From NCBI GenBank assembly GCA_007133255.1, contig SLMY01000223.1, forward strand, positions 1 through 5,619: a stretch of DNA of 5,619 bases. The letters run 5' to 3'. The DNA is from Clostridiales bacterium. GTDB lineage: Bacteria; Bacillota; Clostridia; Saccharofermentanales; UBA5734. A program made the translations under genes and the position numbers. The notes beneath the pieces were generated by a model, which was not told where the DNA came from, did not search any database, and saw only the letters and a program-made list of their open reading frames with translations. Below, one piece after another: positions 1 to 5,316 of this stretch; position 1 is the first letter of the stretch, and each line of letters starts with the position of its first letter.

Positions 1-582
1 AAGCAGGCTGGTCTCAGCAAGAAAAATATGCGTCGGATCAAGGAAGAAGCCAATGAAGGCCCACAGCGCGATCTTTCAGGCGGTCAGAAACCGGGGAAAG
101 CCGGCAAAAAGAAAAATAAAGCCTATCAGCAGACCGGCAAACAGAAAAAACGCAAAAAAAGAGAAGACAGCAAACCGCTGCCTCCCCGCAAATATAAAAG
201 CTCTGACGGCCTGACTATCCTGGTAGGCCGCAATAACCTGCAAAATGACCAGCTGACTTTAAAGACGGCCCAAAAGGATGATATCTGGCTGCATGTGCAA
301 AAAATGCCCGGTACTCATGTGATTATTCGAGCCGAAAAACGAGATGTGCCCGACCAGACACTCCTGGAAGCGGCACAAATCGCCGCCTGGTTCTCACGCG
401 CCGGTCATGACGGCCAGCCTGCCTCAATATCAGCCGGCTCAAATATTCCGGTGGACTATTGCCCGGTAAGTCATGTTAAGAAGCCTTCCGGCGCTAAACC
501 GGGGATGGTTATATATGAACATTATCAGACATTGTTTGTGACGCCAAAAGATCCGCGTGCTCTTTCAGAATCTGATCTTTAA
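1..582 (+). CDS. rqcH: RqcH / NFACT family protein, C-terminal part (5' truncated by window)
   Basis: The frame is open from base 1 and ends at a TAA at 580-582, so 193 residues of a longer gene are visible; the first ATG at 28 is internal and not the true start. The first ~55 residues include a highly basic, low-complexity Lys/Gly/Arg linker (around residues 28-58). After it comes the NFACT-R (DUF814) domain, residues ~65-185, recognised by VGRNNLQNDQLTLK, IWLHVQKMPGTHVII, HVKKPSGAKPGMVIY and a final LFVTP. Family knowledge: RqcH (Bacillus YloA, formerly called fibronectin-binding) binds the obstructed 50S-peptidyl-tRNA complex and recruits tRNA-Ala to add C-terminal alanine tails that mark stalled chains for degradation. 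The NFACT-N and HhH parts lie upstream of the window. The last 74 bp overlap the convergent queH gene. Identification is firm; in-vivo function is inferred. Confidence 0.9.
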   Translation, partial: KQAGLSKKNMRRIKEEANEGPQRDLSGGQKPGKAGKKKNKAYQQTGKQKKRKKREDSKPLPPRKYKSSDGLTILVGRNNLQNDQLTLKTAQKDDIWLHVQKMPGTHVIIRAEKRDVPDQTLLEAAQIAAWFSRAGHDGQPASISAGSNIPVDYCPVSHVKKPSGAKPGMVIYEHYQTLFVTPKDPRALSESDL

Positions 583-1183
583 ACTTTGAGTTCTCAATAG
601 ATGGCAGACAACCGCAGTATCGCTGGCGGTAAAGGCCATCTTTCTGGGCCTGGTTTTGCCCTTCACGGTAGCCGGGTCTGAAATCACGTGCGTAGAACTG
701 TACCCCGTAGCGGCTCGCCGCTTCCCGGCCAATTTCACAGATCATATCCTGGTCCTGATAAGGGCTGACCAATAAGGTTGTGGTAAAAGCCGGAATGCCC
801 AGATCACGGGCTTTTCTAGCCGTCGCTTCCAGACGCACCCGGTAGCACATATGACAACGTGTTTCAGTTGCATCCTCATGATTGACCCAGAAACTTGGTT
901 GTGACAAAGAATCAACATAACAGGTCAGCCCCAGTTTTTCAGTGAGCCTGACCAGATTTTCTTCACGCCGCTGATGCTCTACCAGTGGATGGATATTAGG
1001 ATTATATCCATAGACAGTCAGCGACATTCCCTCCGATAACATCTGTCTGGCCGGATACTCCAGACAAGGGCCGCAGCATGCGTGCACCAGTATGTGCTGA
1101 GCCTCTGACAGATCAGATACCTGTGCGGTTCGGTCCGCAGGCAAAGGGTTATCAGGCTCGGGTATGCGTGATGATGAAGACAA
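509..1183 (-). CDS. queH: Epoxyqueuosine reductase QueH (DUF208 family)
   Basis: A 224-aa protein of the QueH family, the iron-sulfur enzyme that reduces epoxyqueuosine to queuosine at the tRNA wobble position, non-orthologous to QueG. Visible family signatures are HACCGPC (Cys36, Cys37, Cys40), YNPNIHP (60-66), RCHMCYRVRLE (Cys110, Cys113), the FTTTLLVSPYQD block (133-144), RDFRPGYREG (166-175) and the closing YCGC (Cys190, Cys192). These Cys clusters are the expected metal/cluster ligands. The start is a TTG at 1183, preceded by AAAGGAAGG with 7 nt spacing; the next in-frame ATG would delete the first Cys motif, so TTG is chosen. The N-terminal ~28 residues are a poorly conserved-looking extension. 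The gene lies downstream of ruvB, but a separate sigma-A-like promoter sits just before it. Its 3' end overlaps rqcH tail to tail. Confidence 0.92.
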   Translation of the reverse strand: MSSSSRIPEPDNPLPADRTAQVSDLSEAQHILVHACCGPCLEYPARQMLSEGMSLTVYGYNPNIHPLVEHQRREENLVRLTEKLGLTCYVDSLSQPSFWVNHEDATETRCHMCYRVRLEATARKARDLGIPAFTTTLLVSPYQDQDMICEIGREAASRYGVQFYARDFRPGYREGQNQAQKDGLYRQRYCGCLPSIENSKFKDQILKEHADLLASQTMSDNVHI

Positions 1184-1190
1184 AACAATC

Positions 1191-1199
1191 CCTTCCTTT
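1191..1199 (-). promoter_or_regulatory. Ribosome binding site deciding the TTG start of queH
   Basis: The minus strand reads AAAGGAAGG, then 7 nt, then TTG. This is the only strong Shine-Dalgarno near the 5' end of the conserved reading frame and supports the non-ATG start. Confidence 0.7.
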
Positions 1200-1214
1200 C
1201 AATTTAACTATTGT

Positions 1215-1277
1215 TTATAGTTTACTGTGTTATACGGTTAACTGCTTATACCGTTAGCTTATTATACCGTCAGCATT
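1215..1277. repeat. Tandem 16-bp-period repeat array over the queH promoter
   Basis: On the plus strand TTATACGGTTAAC (1230-1242), TTATACCGTTAGC (1246-1258) and TTATACCGTCAGC (1262-1274) begin exactly 16 bp apart. The 3-bp linkers are tgc, tta and att. A degenerate fourth copy with base losses starts at 1215 (TTATAGTTTACTG). Copy 3 contains the queH -10 box and copies 1-2 fall in the predicted leader. It looks like a multi-site operator or a slippage-made array; the cognate factor is unknown. Confidence 0.65.
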
Positions 1278-1288
1278 ATTTATTTCAA
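1261..1288 (-). promoter_or_regulatory. Sigma-A-type promoter of queH
   Basis: The minus strand has TTGAAA (1288-1283), a 16-bp spacer and a perfect TATAAT (1266-1261). Transcription would begin near 1254, giving a leader of about 70 nt before the queH TTG. The -10 box is embedded in a 16-bp-period repeat array that continues into the leader, so repression or another promoter-proximal control is plausible. queH may therefore be transcribed both from here and by read-through from ruvCAB. Confidence 0.6.
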
Positions 1289-1329
1289 GTTTCCTATAAT
1301 ACAGTTTCGGGGAATCTTTCTTTTTGGAC

Positions 1330-1494
1330 CTAAGCTATGTTACACAAATGTTGATTGAGCCACTGTCGACATTGCTCAATTCTCCGGCCATCATTTCCCT
1401 GCTCCTGATCAAATGAAAACCGATCAGGCAGTTGGCAGTGAAAACCCTGACATACATCACAATGCGCCTGTTGTTTATTCTTCTGTGTTCTCAT
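1330..1494 (-). CDS. Possible small Cys/His-rich protein (54 aa), unrecognised
   Basis: An ATG at 1494 opens a 54-codon frame ending in TAG at 1330-1332, overlapping the last 20 bp of ruvB in another frame, the kind of overlap used for translational coupling. The product is hydrophilic, Gln-rich, with an HC-x2-C-x3-HC arrangement (His11, Cys12, Cys15, His19, Cys20) plus Cys42 and Cys51, which might bind a metal. It fills much of the ruvB-queH gap. Against it, the Shine-Dalgarno is weak (only AAG-like sequence before the ATG) and I recognise no family. The frame stays open further upstream, inside ruvB, but that part is a shadow. It may be a real coupled gene or a chance frame. Confidence 0.35.
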   Translation of the reverse strand: MRTQKNKQQAHCDVCQGFHCQLPDRFSFDQEQGNDGRRIEQCRQWLNQHLCNIA

Positions 1495-2620
1495 TTGACT
1501 TAGCTTCATCAGACGACGGCAGCATATCAAGTGACAGCTGCGGATCCGCGCTGCCATTCTGGCCCGTCAGCGCATGTCCCAGGCCGCGCAGCTTTTTTTC
1601 ATACTGTTCCGGGCAGTTAAGGCCCAGATGTTCCCAGCCAAGTCTTGTCAGCACCCGGCCGCGGGGTGTTTTCGCCAGGTAGCCCAGCTGCATCAGAAAC
1701 GGTTCATACACATCTTCAATCGTCACCGCGTCCTCACCGGTACAGGCAGCCAGCGTATCAAGGCCAACAGGCCCGCCGCCAAACATATCGACCATGTTCT
1801 GCATCAGCCTGCGGTCAATCGCGTCCAGTCCTTTATCATCTATTTCCAGGGCCTTCAAACCAAATTCAGCTATTTCGCTATCGATGACGCCGCTGCCTCG
1901 CACCTGCGCGAAATCTCGCATGCGTTTCAGCAGCCGAATCGCGATACGCGGTGTACCGCGGCAGCGATGAGAAATTGTACTGAGCCCTTCAGGATGGATC
2001 CCTATCTTAAGAATAGCCGCGTCACGTTCCAGAATCTGGCTGATCTCATCGGGTGAATAGAGTTCCAGGCGGTTAATCATGCCAAAGCGGTCGCGCAGCG
2101 GCGCGGTCAGCAGACCGGCCCGGGTGGTAGCGCCGATCAGGGTGAATTTGGGCAGGTCAAGCCGGATCGACCGGGCACTGGGCCCTTTGCCGATCATGAT
2201 ATCGAGCGCGTAATCTTCCATGGCCGGATAGAGTATTTCCTCAACACTGCGGTTGAGGCGATGAATCTCATCTATAAATAACACATCCCGCTCAGTAAGG
2301 TTGGTCAGAATAGCCGCCAGATCACCCGGCTTTTCAATCGCCGGGCCGGTTGTGATCCGCAGATTAACCCCCAGCTCATTAGCGATAATTCCCGCCAGTG
2401 TTGTTTTGCCCAGTCGCGGTGGTCCGTAAAGCAGCACATGGTCCAGCGCTTCACTTCTCATCCGTGCTGCTTCTATAAAAATCTGCAGGTTTTCTTTTAC
2501 TTTTACCTGGCCAAAATACTCCGCCCAGTGAACTGGCCTTAAGCCAGCCTCATCCTGGTCTTCCAGGCTTCGTTCACGACTCAGCAAACGATCGTCTTCA
2601 GGAAAATCATCAAAAAACAA
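1475..2620 (-). CDS. ruvB: Holliday junction branch migration ATPase RuvB
   Basis: A 381-aa AAA+ motor that works with RuvA to drive branch migration of Holliday junctions. In order: an acidic N-terminus with LRPVHWAEYFGQ (27-38); Walker A GPPRLGKTT (66-74; Lys72, Thr73); LRITTGPAIEKPGDLAAILTN (88-108); Walker B LFIDEIHR (114-121; Asp117, Glu118); sensor-1 GATTR (163-167); the arginine finger in PLRDRFG (probably Arg178); sensor-2 RGTPRIA (221-227); and the C-terminal winged helix with GGGPVGLDTLA (281-291) and TPRGRVLTRLGWEHLGL. It is longer than the usual ~335-350 aa because of a ~30-residue acidic tail. Two oddities are Arg69 where the family nearly always has Gly (GPPGLGKT) and Ile228 where IANRLL is usual. 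The start is TTG at 2620, preceded by AAAGGAGG with 9 nt spacing. It lies 21 bp after ruvA. Confidence 0.95.
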   Translation of the reverse strand: MFFDDFPEDDRLLSRERSLEDQDEAGLRPVHWAEYFGQVKVKENLQIFIEAARMRSEALDHVLLYGPPRLGKTTLAGIIANELGVNLRITTGPAIEKPGDLAAILTNLTERDVLFIDEIHRLNRSVEEILYPAMEDYALDIMIGKGPSARSIRLDLPKFTLIGATTRAGLLTAPLRDRFGMINRLELYSPDEISQILERDAAILKIGIHPEGLSTISHRCRGTPRIAIRLLKRMRDFAQVRGSGVIDSEIAEFGLKALEIDDKGLDAIDRRLMQNMVDMFGGGPVGLDTLAACTGEDAVTIEDVYEPFLMQLGYLAKTPRGRVLTRLGWEHLGLNCPEQYEKKLRGLGHALTGQNGSADPQLSLDMLPSSDEAKSNENTEE

Positions 2621-2629
2621 AAGCGCGGC

Positions 2630-2637
2630 CCTCCTTT
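2630..2637 (-). promoter_or_regulatory. Ribosome binding site deciding the TTG start of ruvB
   Basis: A perfect AAAGGAGG lies in the 21-bp ruvA-ruvB gap, 9 nt before TTG TTT TTT GAT. No ATG occurs at a better distance, so the TTG start is well supported. Confidence 0.75.
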
Positions 2638-2641
2638 ACCA

Positions 2642-3259
2642 TCACTGCTTCATCAGCTGGCGCAGGGCCAGGCGAATATAATCTTCAAGGTTGGTGACCT
2701 TGCTTTGGTCAATGGCATAAACCGCCTTAGCCGCTTCAGTGCTGGAATAGCCCAGCACAACCAGCGCGCTGACCGCGTCGTTTACCAGTGAACCACCTTC
2801 AGAATGGCCAGCAGATGAATCAGCTTCCGGAATACCGGCAGGCTGAGGCACATCCATCCCTTTGAGTTTATCTTTCAGTTCCAGAATCAGCCGTTCAGCT
2901 CCCTTGCGGCCAATGCCGCGCACTTGTGTCAGCGCTTTGGCGTCACCCGTCAAAACAGCCATCGCGAACTGGCTGGGTGACAAAGTACCCACAATCGTAC
3001 TGGCTACTTTCGGACCAATCCCGCTGACTGTCAGCAGCAGCTCAAACATATTCAAATCTTCACCATGTGGAAAGCCGTACAGCGACATCTGATCTTCCCT
3101 GACATATAAATGTGTGTAGACCGTCACAGTTTCCCCCACAGCCGGGAATTTTTCCATCAGGCCGGGCGACGCCAGCAGCAGATAGCCTATCCCCTGGTTC
3201 TCAACCACCAGGCTGTCCAGTTTTCTGGCCTGCACGGTACCCTTTATATATGCGTACAT
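2642..3259 (-). CDS. ruvA: Holliday junction DNA-binding protein RuvA
   Basis: A protein of 205-206 aa that binds four-way junctions as a tetramer and loads RuvB. Counted from the upstream ATG at 3262, domain I (OB fold, ~1-65) contains YAYIKGTV and the acidic-pin region REDQMSLYGF, with Glu56 and Asp57 in the expected place. Domain II has two helix-hairpin-helix motifs, VSGIGPKVA (79-87) and VRGIGRKGAERLILELKDKL (114-133). A low-complexity linker (~135-158) leads to domain III (~159-206), which contacts RuvB. There are two adjacent ATGs: the AAAGGGGG Shine-Dalgarno is 3 nt from the first (3262) and 6 nt from the second (3259), so the second is preferred and gives a start like the family's usual MI.YIKG. 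That Shine-Dalgarno overlaps the ruvC stop codon, pointing to coupled translation. Confidence 0.95.
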   Translation of the reverse strand: MYAYIKGTVQARKLDSLVVENQGIGYLLLASPGLMEKFPAVGETVTVYTHLYVREDQMSLYGFPHGEDLNMFELLLTVSGIGPKVASTIVGTLSPSQFAMAVLTGDAKALTQVRGIGRKGAERLILELKDKLKGMDVPQPAGIPEADSSAGHSEGGSLVNDAVSALVVLGYSSTEAAKAVYAIDQSKVTNLEDYIRLALRQLMKQ

Positions 3260-3271
3260 CATGGTCCCCCT

Positions 3272-3775
3272 TTATTGATAGCCGCCGATAGCCAGGGCTG
3301 AGGCGCGGTTCCCGGAATGAGCGTGGCAGATGGCCACGGCCAGCGCGTCCGCCGCGTCATCCGGCTTAGGCAGTCCCGGCAGGTTCAGCAGGATCTTGAC
3401 CATCTGCTGCACCTGCTGCTTTTGAGCTTTACCATAACCAACAACCGCAACCTTCACCTGAGCCGGTGTATATTCATAGACCGGGAGATTGGCTTTCGCG
3501 CCGCACAAAACGGCAACACCGCGTGCCTGGGCCGTACCAATAGCTGTGGTTGTGTTGCGGCTGAAAAACAATTCTTCCACCACAACCGTATCAGGCTGGT
3601 AGCGTTCAACCAGATGCTCCAGCTCATTTGATATTTTCAGCAGCCGATGCGCGAACGGAGTATTCGCCCGGGTTGAGATTACACCATAGTCAAGACAGCG
3701 AAACTTATTTCCTTTGTACTCAATCAGCCCGTAACCGGTTATAGCGTATCCTGGATCAATCCCGAGTATAATCAT
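3272..3775 (-). CDS. ruvC: Crossover junction endodeoxyribonuclease RuvC
   Basis: A 167-aa RNase-H-fold resolvase that nicks Holliday junctions symmetrically as a dimer. All four acidic catalytic positions are present: Asp7 in ILGIDPG, Glu67 in VVVEELFF, and Asp140 and Asp143 in PDDAADALAVAICH. FFSRNTTTAIGTAQARGV (70-87) and YTPAQVKVAVVGYGKAQKQQVQ (102-123) are further family blocks. The start is ATG at 3775 with AAGGATGG just upstream. It is the first gene of the ruvCAB set; the stop lies 12 bp before the preferred ruvA start. The short tail after His153 is variable in the family. A LexA-like box in the upstream region suggests SOS control. Confidence 0.96.
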   Translation of the reverse strand: MIILGIDPGYAITGYGLIEYKGNKFRCLDYGVISTRANTPFAHRLLKISNELEHLVERYQPDTVVVEELFFSRNTTTAIGTAQARGVAVLCGAKANLPVYEYTPAQVKVAVVGYGKAQKQQVQQMVKILLNLPGLPKPDDAADALAVAICHAHSGNRASALAIGGYQ

Positions 3776-3812
3776 AAACCATCCTTAAATATGAATAATT
3801 GACGAGTTAACA

Positions 3813-3828
3813 ATGTCCGATACGACAT
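3813..3828. promoter_or_regulatory. Dyad ATGTC-N6-GACAT in the ruvC upstream region
   Basis: This is a perfect 5-bp inverted repeat with a 6-bp centre, between the LexA-like box and the ruvC ribosome binding site. It would lie in the 5' leader if transcription starts near 3835. It could be an operator half of the same control region or chance. Confidence 0.3.
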
Positions 3829-3829
3829 C

Positions 3830-3841
3830 AAACAATCGTTC
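3830..3841 (-). promoter_or_regulatory. Candidate LexA/SOS box controlling ruvCAB
   Basis: The minus strand reads GAAC GATT GTTT, fitting the Gram-positive LexA core GAAC-N4-GTTY. It abuts a TATAAA -10-like box (3847-3842), so a bound repressor would block initiation at the ruvC promoter. B. subtilis ruvAB is known to be in the LexA regulon, which fits the context. The second half-site is not perfect (GTTT rather than GTTC), and LexA itself is not in the window. Confidence 0.5.
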
Positions 3842-3875
3842 TTTATAGTGTATCATAACGGCTCATAACAGGCAA
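3842..3875 (-). promoter_or_regulatory. Probable ruvC promoter region
   Basis: On the minus strand, TATAAA (3847-3842) or the overlapping TACACT (3852-3847) can serve as the -10. TTGCCT (3875-3870) is 17 bp from TACACT and is the best -35. Both elements are imperfect, so the exact hexamers are uncertain. The AT-rich context and the adjacent LexA-like box support a promoter here. Confidence 0.4.
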
Positions 3876-3891
3876 AGCTGTTTGCCTTTTT
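3870..3891 (+). terminator. Intrinsic terminator, plus-strand orientation
   Basis: AGGCAAA (3870-3876), loop GCTG and TTTGCCT (3881-3887) form a perfect 7-bp stem running into a five-T tract. The U-tract follows the stem only on the plus strand; on the minus strand it is preceded by As and followed by a mixed sequence. No plus-strand gene lies upstream, so it would stop antisense transcription across ruvC or be fortuitous. Confidence 0.5.
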
Positions 3892-4050
3892 AAACCTCTG
3901 TCATGGTCACAAAAACAAACATCCAGCGACAGACCCGCGCATAGCGGTGAAAGACCGCAGTCTAAAGTAAAACGGATCGTCAACACTTTTCCGGACACAT
4001 GGCAAATGAGACAAAACCAAAGATTTTCCAGATACATATCAAAAATGATT
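3892..4050. other. Intergenic stretch with a foldable segment
   Basis: This is part of the ~300-bp gap between the toroid gene and ruvC. At 3931-3963, AGAC pairs with GTCT around a hairpin GCGGT-GAAAG-ACCGC (3944-3958). A competing pairing, CCGC (3935-3938) with GCGG (3944-3947), is mutually exclusive with that hairpin. I do not recognise a known riboswitch or small RNA. The rest shows no convincing gene. Confidence 0.35.
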
Positions 4051-4073
4051 AAAGAAACGCAATTGCACTGCGT
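4051..4073 (-). terminator. Weak candidate terminator of the toroid gene
   Basis: On the minus strand, ACGCA (4073-4069), a 7-nt loop and TGCGT (4061-4057) are followed by TTCTTT. The stem is short and starts inside the stop codon of the 335-aa gene, so it would be an inefficient terminator at best. Confidence 0.25.
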
Positions 4074-5080
4074 CACAAACTGTGGCAGATTTTGTCACGA
4101 AGATCACACGTGCGTTTCAGACGCATCATCAGGGTCAAAAGGATAACCGTGCTGTCGATCGGCCGCTGACCCTGGCGCCAGTTGTCAGACAAAGGAAGCT
4201 CCAGCCCGTCCCGGCCCAGCGGACCAAAATCCCAAAGGCCATAATTATTCTGCTGTTCCCAGAACCAGTCAACCGCGTGCATCAGCAGGTCTGCTGAGCT
4301 TGGATACAGCGACAAAATATCTATGGCACGCATATAGCGCAGGCATTCGCGTGACTCAAATGTCAGCGGTGTATATTTTAAGGAATGGTTATTCACCAGG
4401 TAAATACCGCGGCAGTTCTCGATGATATGCTTGATCAGCAGCACTTCCTTCTGGTAAGTCAAAAGCCCCTGAAGTATCAGAAGACTATATAGTGAAAACA
4501 ACATACGAGAACCATATACAGGCGGAACACCCAGCAGATCCTCATAAAACTCGTTAAAAGTCAGTTCACTGAAACTGCCGTCCTCGAAGGATGCCTCTAT
4601 CAGTTTTCTTGTCTTGACCGCTTCTTTCATCGCCAGCGGATGATCCGGCTCAAGTTGCCTGAGCCTGGCTGCTGTCACCTGCTTTATGGAGAGCGGCCAG
4701 TCAAGAGACGGGTCCGGATGGTCCGGCCAGGAAATTTCATCGCGCAAAATCGCTTCCATGTATTTTTTCATCTTTTTCAGCATCGGATGGTCCGGCTTCA
4801 TCCCCATTGACAAAGCACGGATTAAGGCTGTTTCTGTCGTTCGTGACGCTTGTCTTACCTGCTTGTTTCGCGAATAGAACCGGCCAAAAGAACCATCGTC
4901 GTGCTGTGCCTGTACCAGTTCAAGAATCAGACGTGACTGCATCGCCTGCTCATAAGCCTCCACCATATCCGGGTGGTGTTCCGGCAGACAATAGACATCG
5001 CGCAGCAAACGGTAGCGCGGTACAGGTTCGAGTTCTGACGCCATCAGGCGGTCTGCCATCATGGTAATTTGATCTGCCAT
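4073..5080 (-). CDS. Alpha/alpha-toroid (terpene cyclase / prenyltransferase-like) protein, function unknown
   Basis: A 335-aa soluble, helix-rich protein with no signal peptide. Repeated motifs of the squalene-cyclase/prenyltransferase-beta type are visible: LVQAQHDDGSFGRFYS (55-70), ASFEDGSFSE (163-172) and WEQQNNYGLWDFGP (274-287). In these, a Gln/Trp-containing helix end precedes (D)DGSFG or a degenerate form. Intervening amphipathic helices (e.g. 194-222 and 309-323) fit a toroid. The DxDD acid motif of squalene-hopene cyclases is not seen, nor an evident zinc site of prenyltransferases, so catalysis cannot be assigned. The start is ATG at 5080 with GAAAGG about 9 nt upstream. It is probably monocistronic: a ~300-bp gap separates it from ruvC and a ~400-bp gap from the LicD-like gene. 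Fold inference is moderate; a specific function would be guesswork. Confidence 0.8.
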   Translation of the reverse strand: MADQITMMADRLMASELEPVPRYRLLRDVYCLPEHHPDMVEAYEQAMQSRLILELVQAQHDDGSFGRFYSRNKQVRQASRTTETALIRALSMGMKPDHPMLKKMKKYMEAILRDEISWPDHPDPSLDWPLSIKQVTAARLRQLEPDHPLAMKEAVKTRKLIEASFEDGSFSELTFNEFYEDLLGVPPVYGSRMLFSLYSLLILQGLLTYQKEVLLIKHIIENCRGIYLVNNHSLKYTPLTFESRECLRYMRAIDILSLYPSSADLLMHAVDWFWEQQNNYGLWDFGPLGRDGLELPLSDNWRQGQRPIDSTVILLTLMMRLKRTCDLRDKICHSL

Positions 5081-5114
5081 GCTCTTTTACCTTTCAGTGT
5101 AATGATGTAAGGAT

Positions 5115-5123
5115 ATTTTAGCA
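5115..5123 (-). promoter_or_regulatory. Candidate extended -10 promoter of the toroid gene
   Basis: The minus strand reads TGCTAAAAT, an extended -10 (TGn plus TAAAAT) about 35 bp before the ATG at 5080. No good -35 is found at 16-18 bp, consistent with extended -10 or activator-dependent use. Confidence 0.35.
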
Positions 5124-5151
5124 TAGACACTGGCATTTTGGGTTATAATCG

Positions 5152-5165
5152 TTACATATATGTAA
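5152..5165. promoter_or_regulatory. 14-bp perfect palindrome upstream of the toroid gene
   Basis: TTACATATATGTAA is fully self-complementary. It is centred about 50 bp upstream of the start predicted from the extended -10. Two further TGTAA half-sites lie at 5098-5102 and 5106-5110. It resembles a dimeric-regulator operator; no regulator gene is in the window. Confidence 0.45.
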
Positions 5166-5170
5166 AACAG

Positions 5171-5198
5171 ATACATGTTTACTGACTTGTATGGTTTT
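5171..5198. repeat. 28-bp direct repeat, copy 1
   Basis: This matches 5317-5344 at 26 of 28 positions, including an unbroken 18-bp core GTTTACTGACTTGTATGG (5177-5194). Both differences are C/T transitions. Each copy contains the dyad ATACA-N12-TGTAT. Confidence 0.75.
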
Positions 5199-5225
5199 AT
5201 AGTGAACTTCCTGAAATTTTTCCAC

Positions 5226-5244
5226 TTAAACCTGGTTTAACCAG
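5226..5244. promoter_or_regulatory. Two overlapping inverted repeats
   Basis: TTAAACC-T-GGTTTAA (5226-5240) and CTGGTT-T-AACCAG (5232-5244) are both perfect and share bases. This arrangement may be overlapping operators or a decayed insertion end. It lies between the two 28-bp repeats. Confidence 0.4.
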
Positions 5245-5316
5245 TGTGACTTGCGCCGTTAATTTGGATCAATTCTATTTCCTCTTCACTTTTACCAGTT
5301 TGACTATCTGGCCATA

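Noticed and set aside
1413..2056. Plus-strand frames of 80-160 codons opposite ruvB.
   Set aside because: They are antisense shadows of a well-supported ruvB gene, without ribosome binding sites or recognisable motifs.
3317..3631. A 104-codon plus-strand frame opposite ruvC that might have used the 3870 terminator.
   Set aside because: It is the mirror of ruvC codons, ends 240 bp before the hairpin, and has no family features.
3870..3895. AAAAAGGCAAAC on the minus strand, reminiscent of the start of a class I cyclic-di-GMP riboswitch.
   Set aside because: The following GACGCAAAGCC-type core and the second stem are missing; the GGCAAA simply forms one arm of the terminator hairpin.
3843..4076. 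A 77-codon GTG-started frame on the minus strand right after the toroid gene stop.
   Set aside because: It has an unusual Cys-rich composition, no ribosome binding site of its own, and runs through the terminator hairpin into the ruvC promoter. It is more likely a chance frame.
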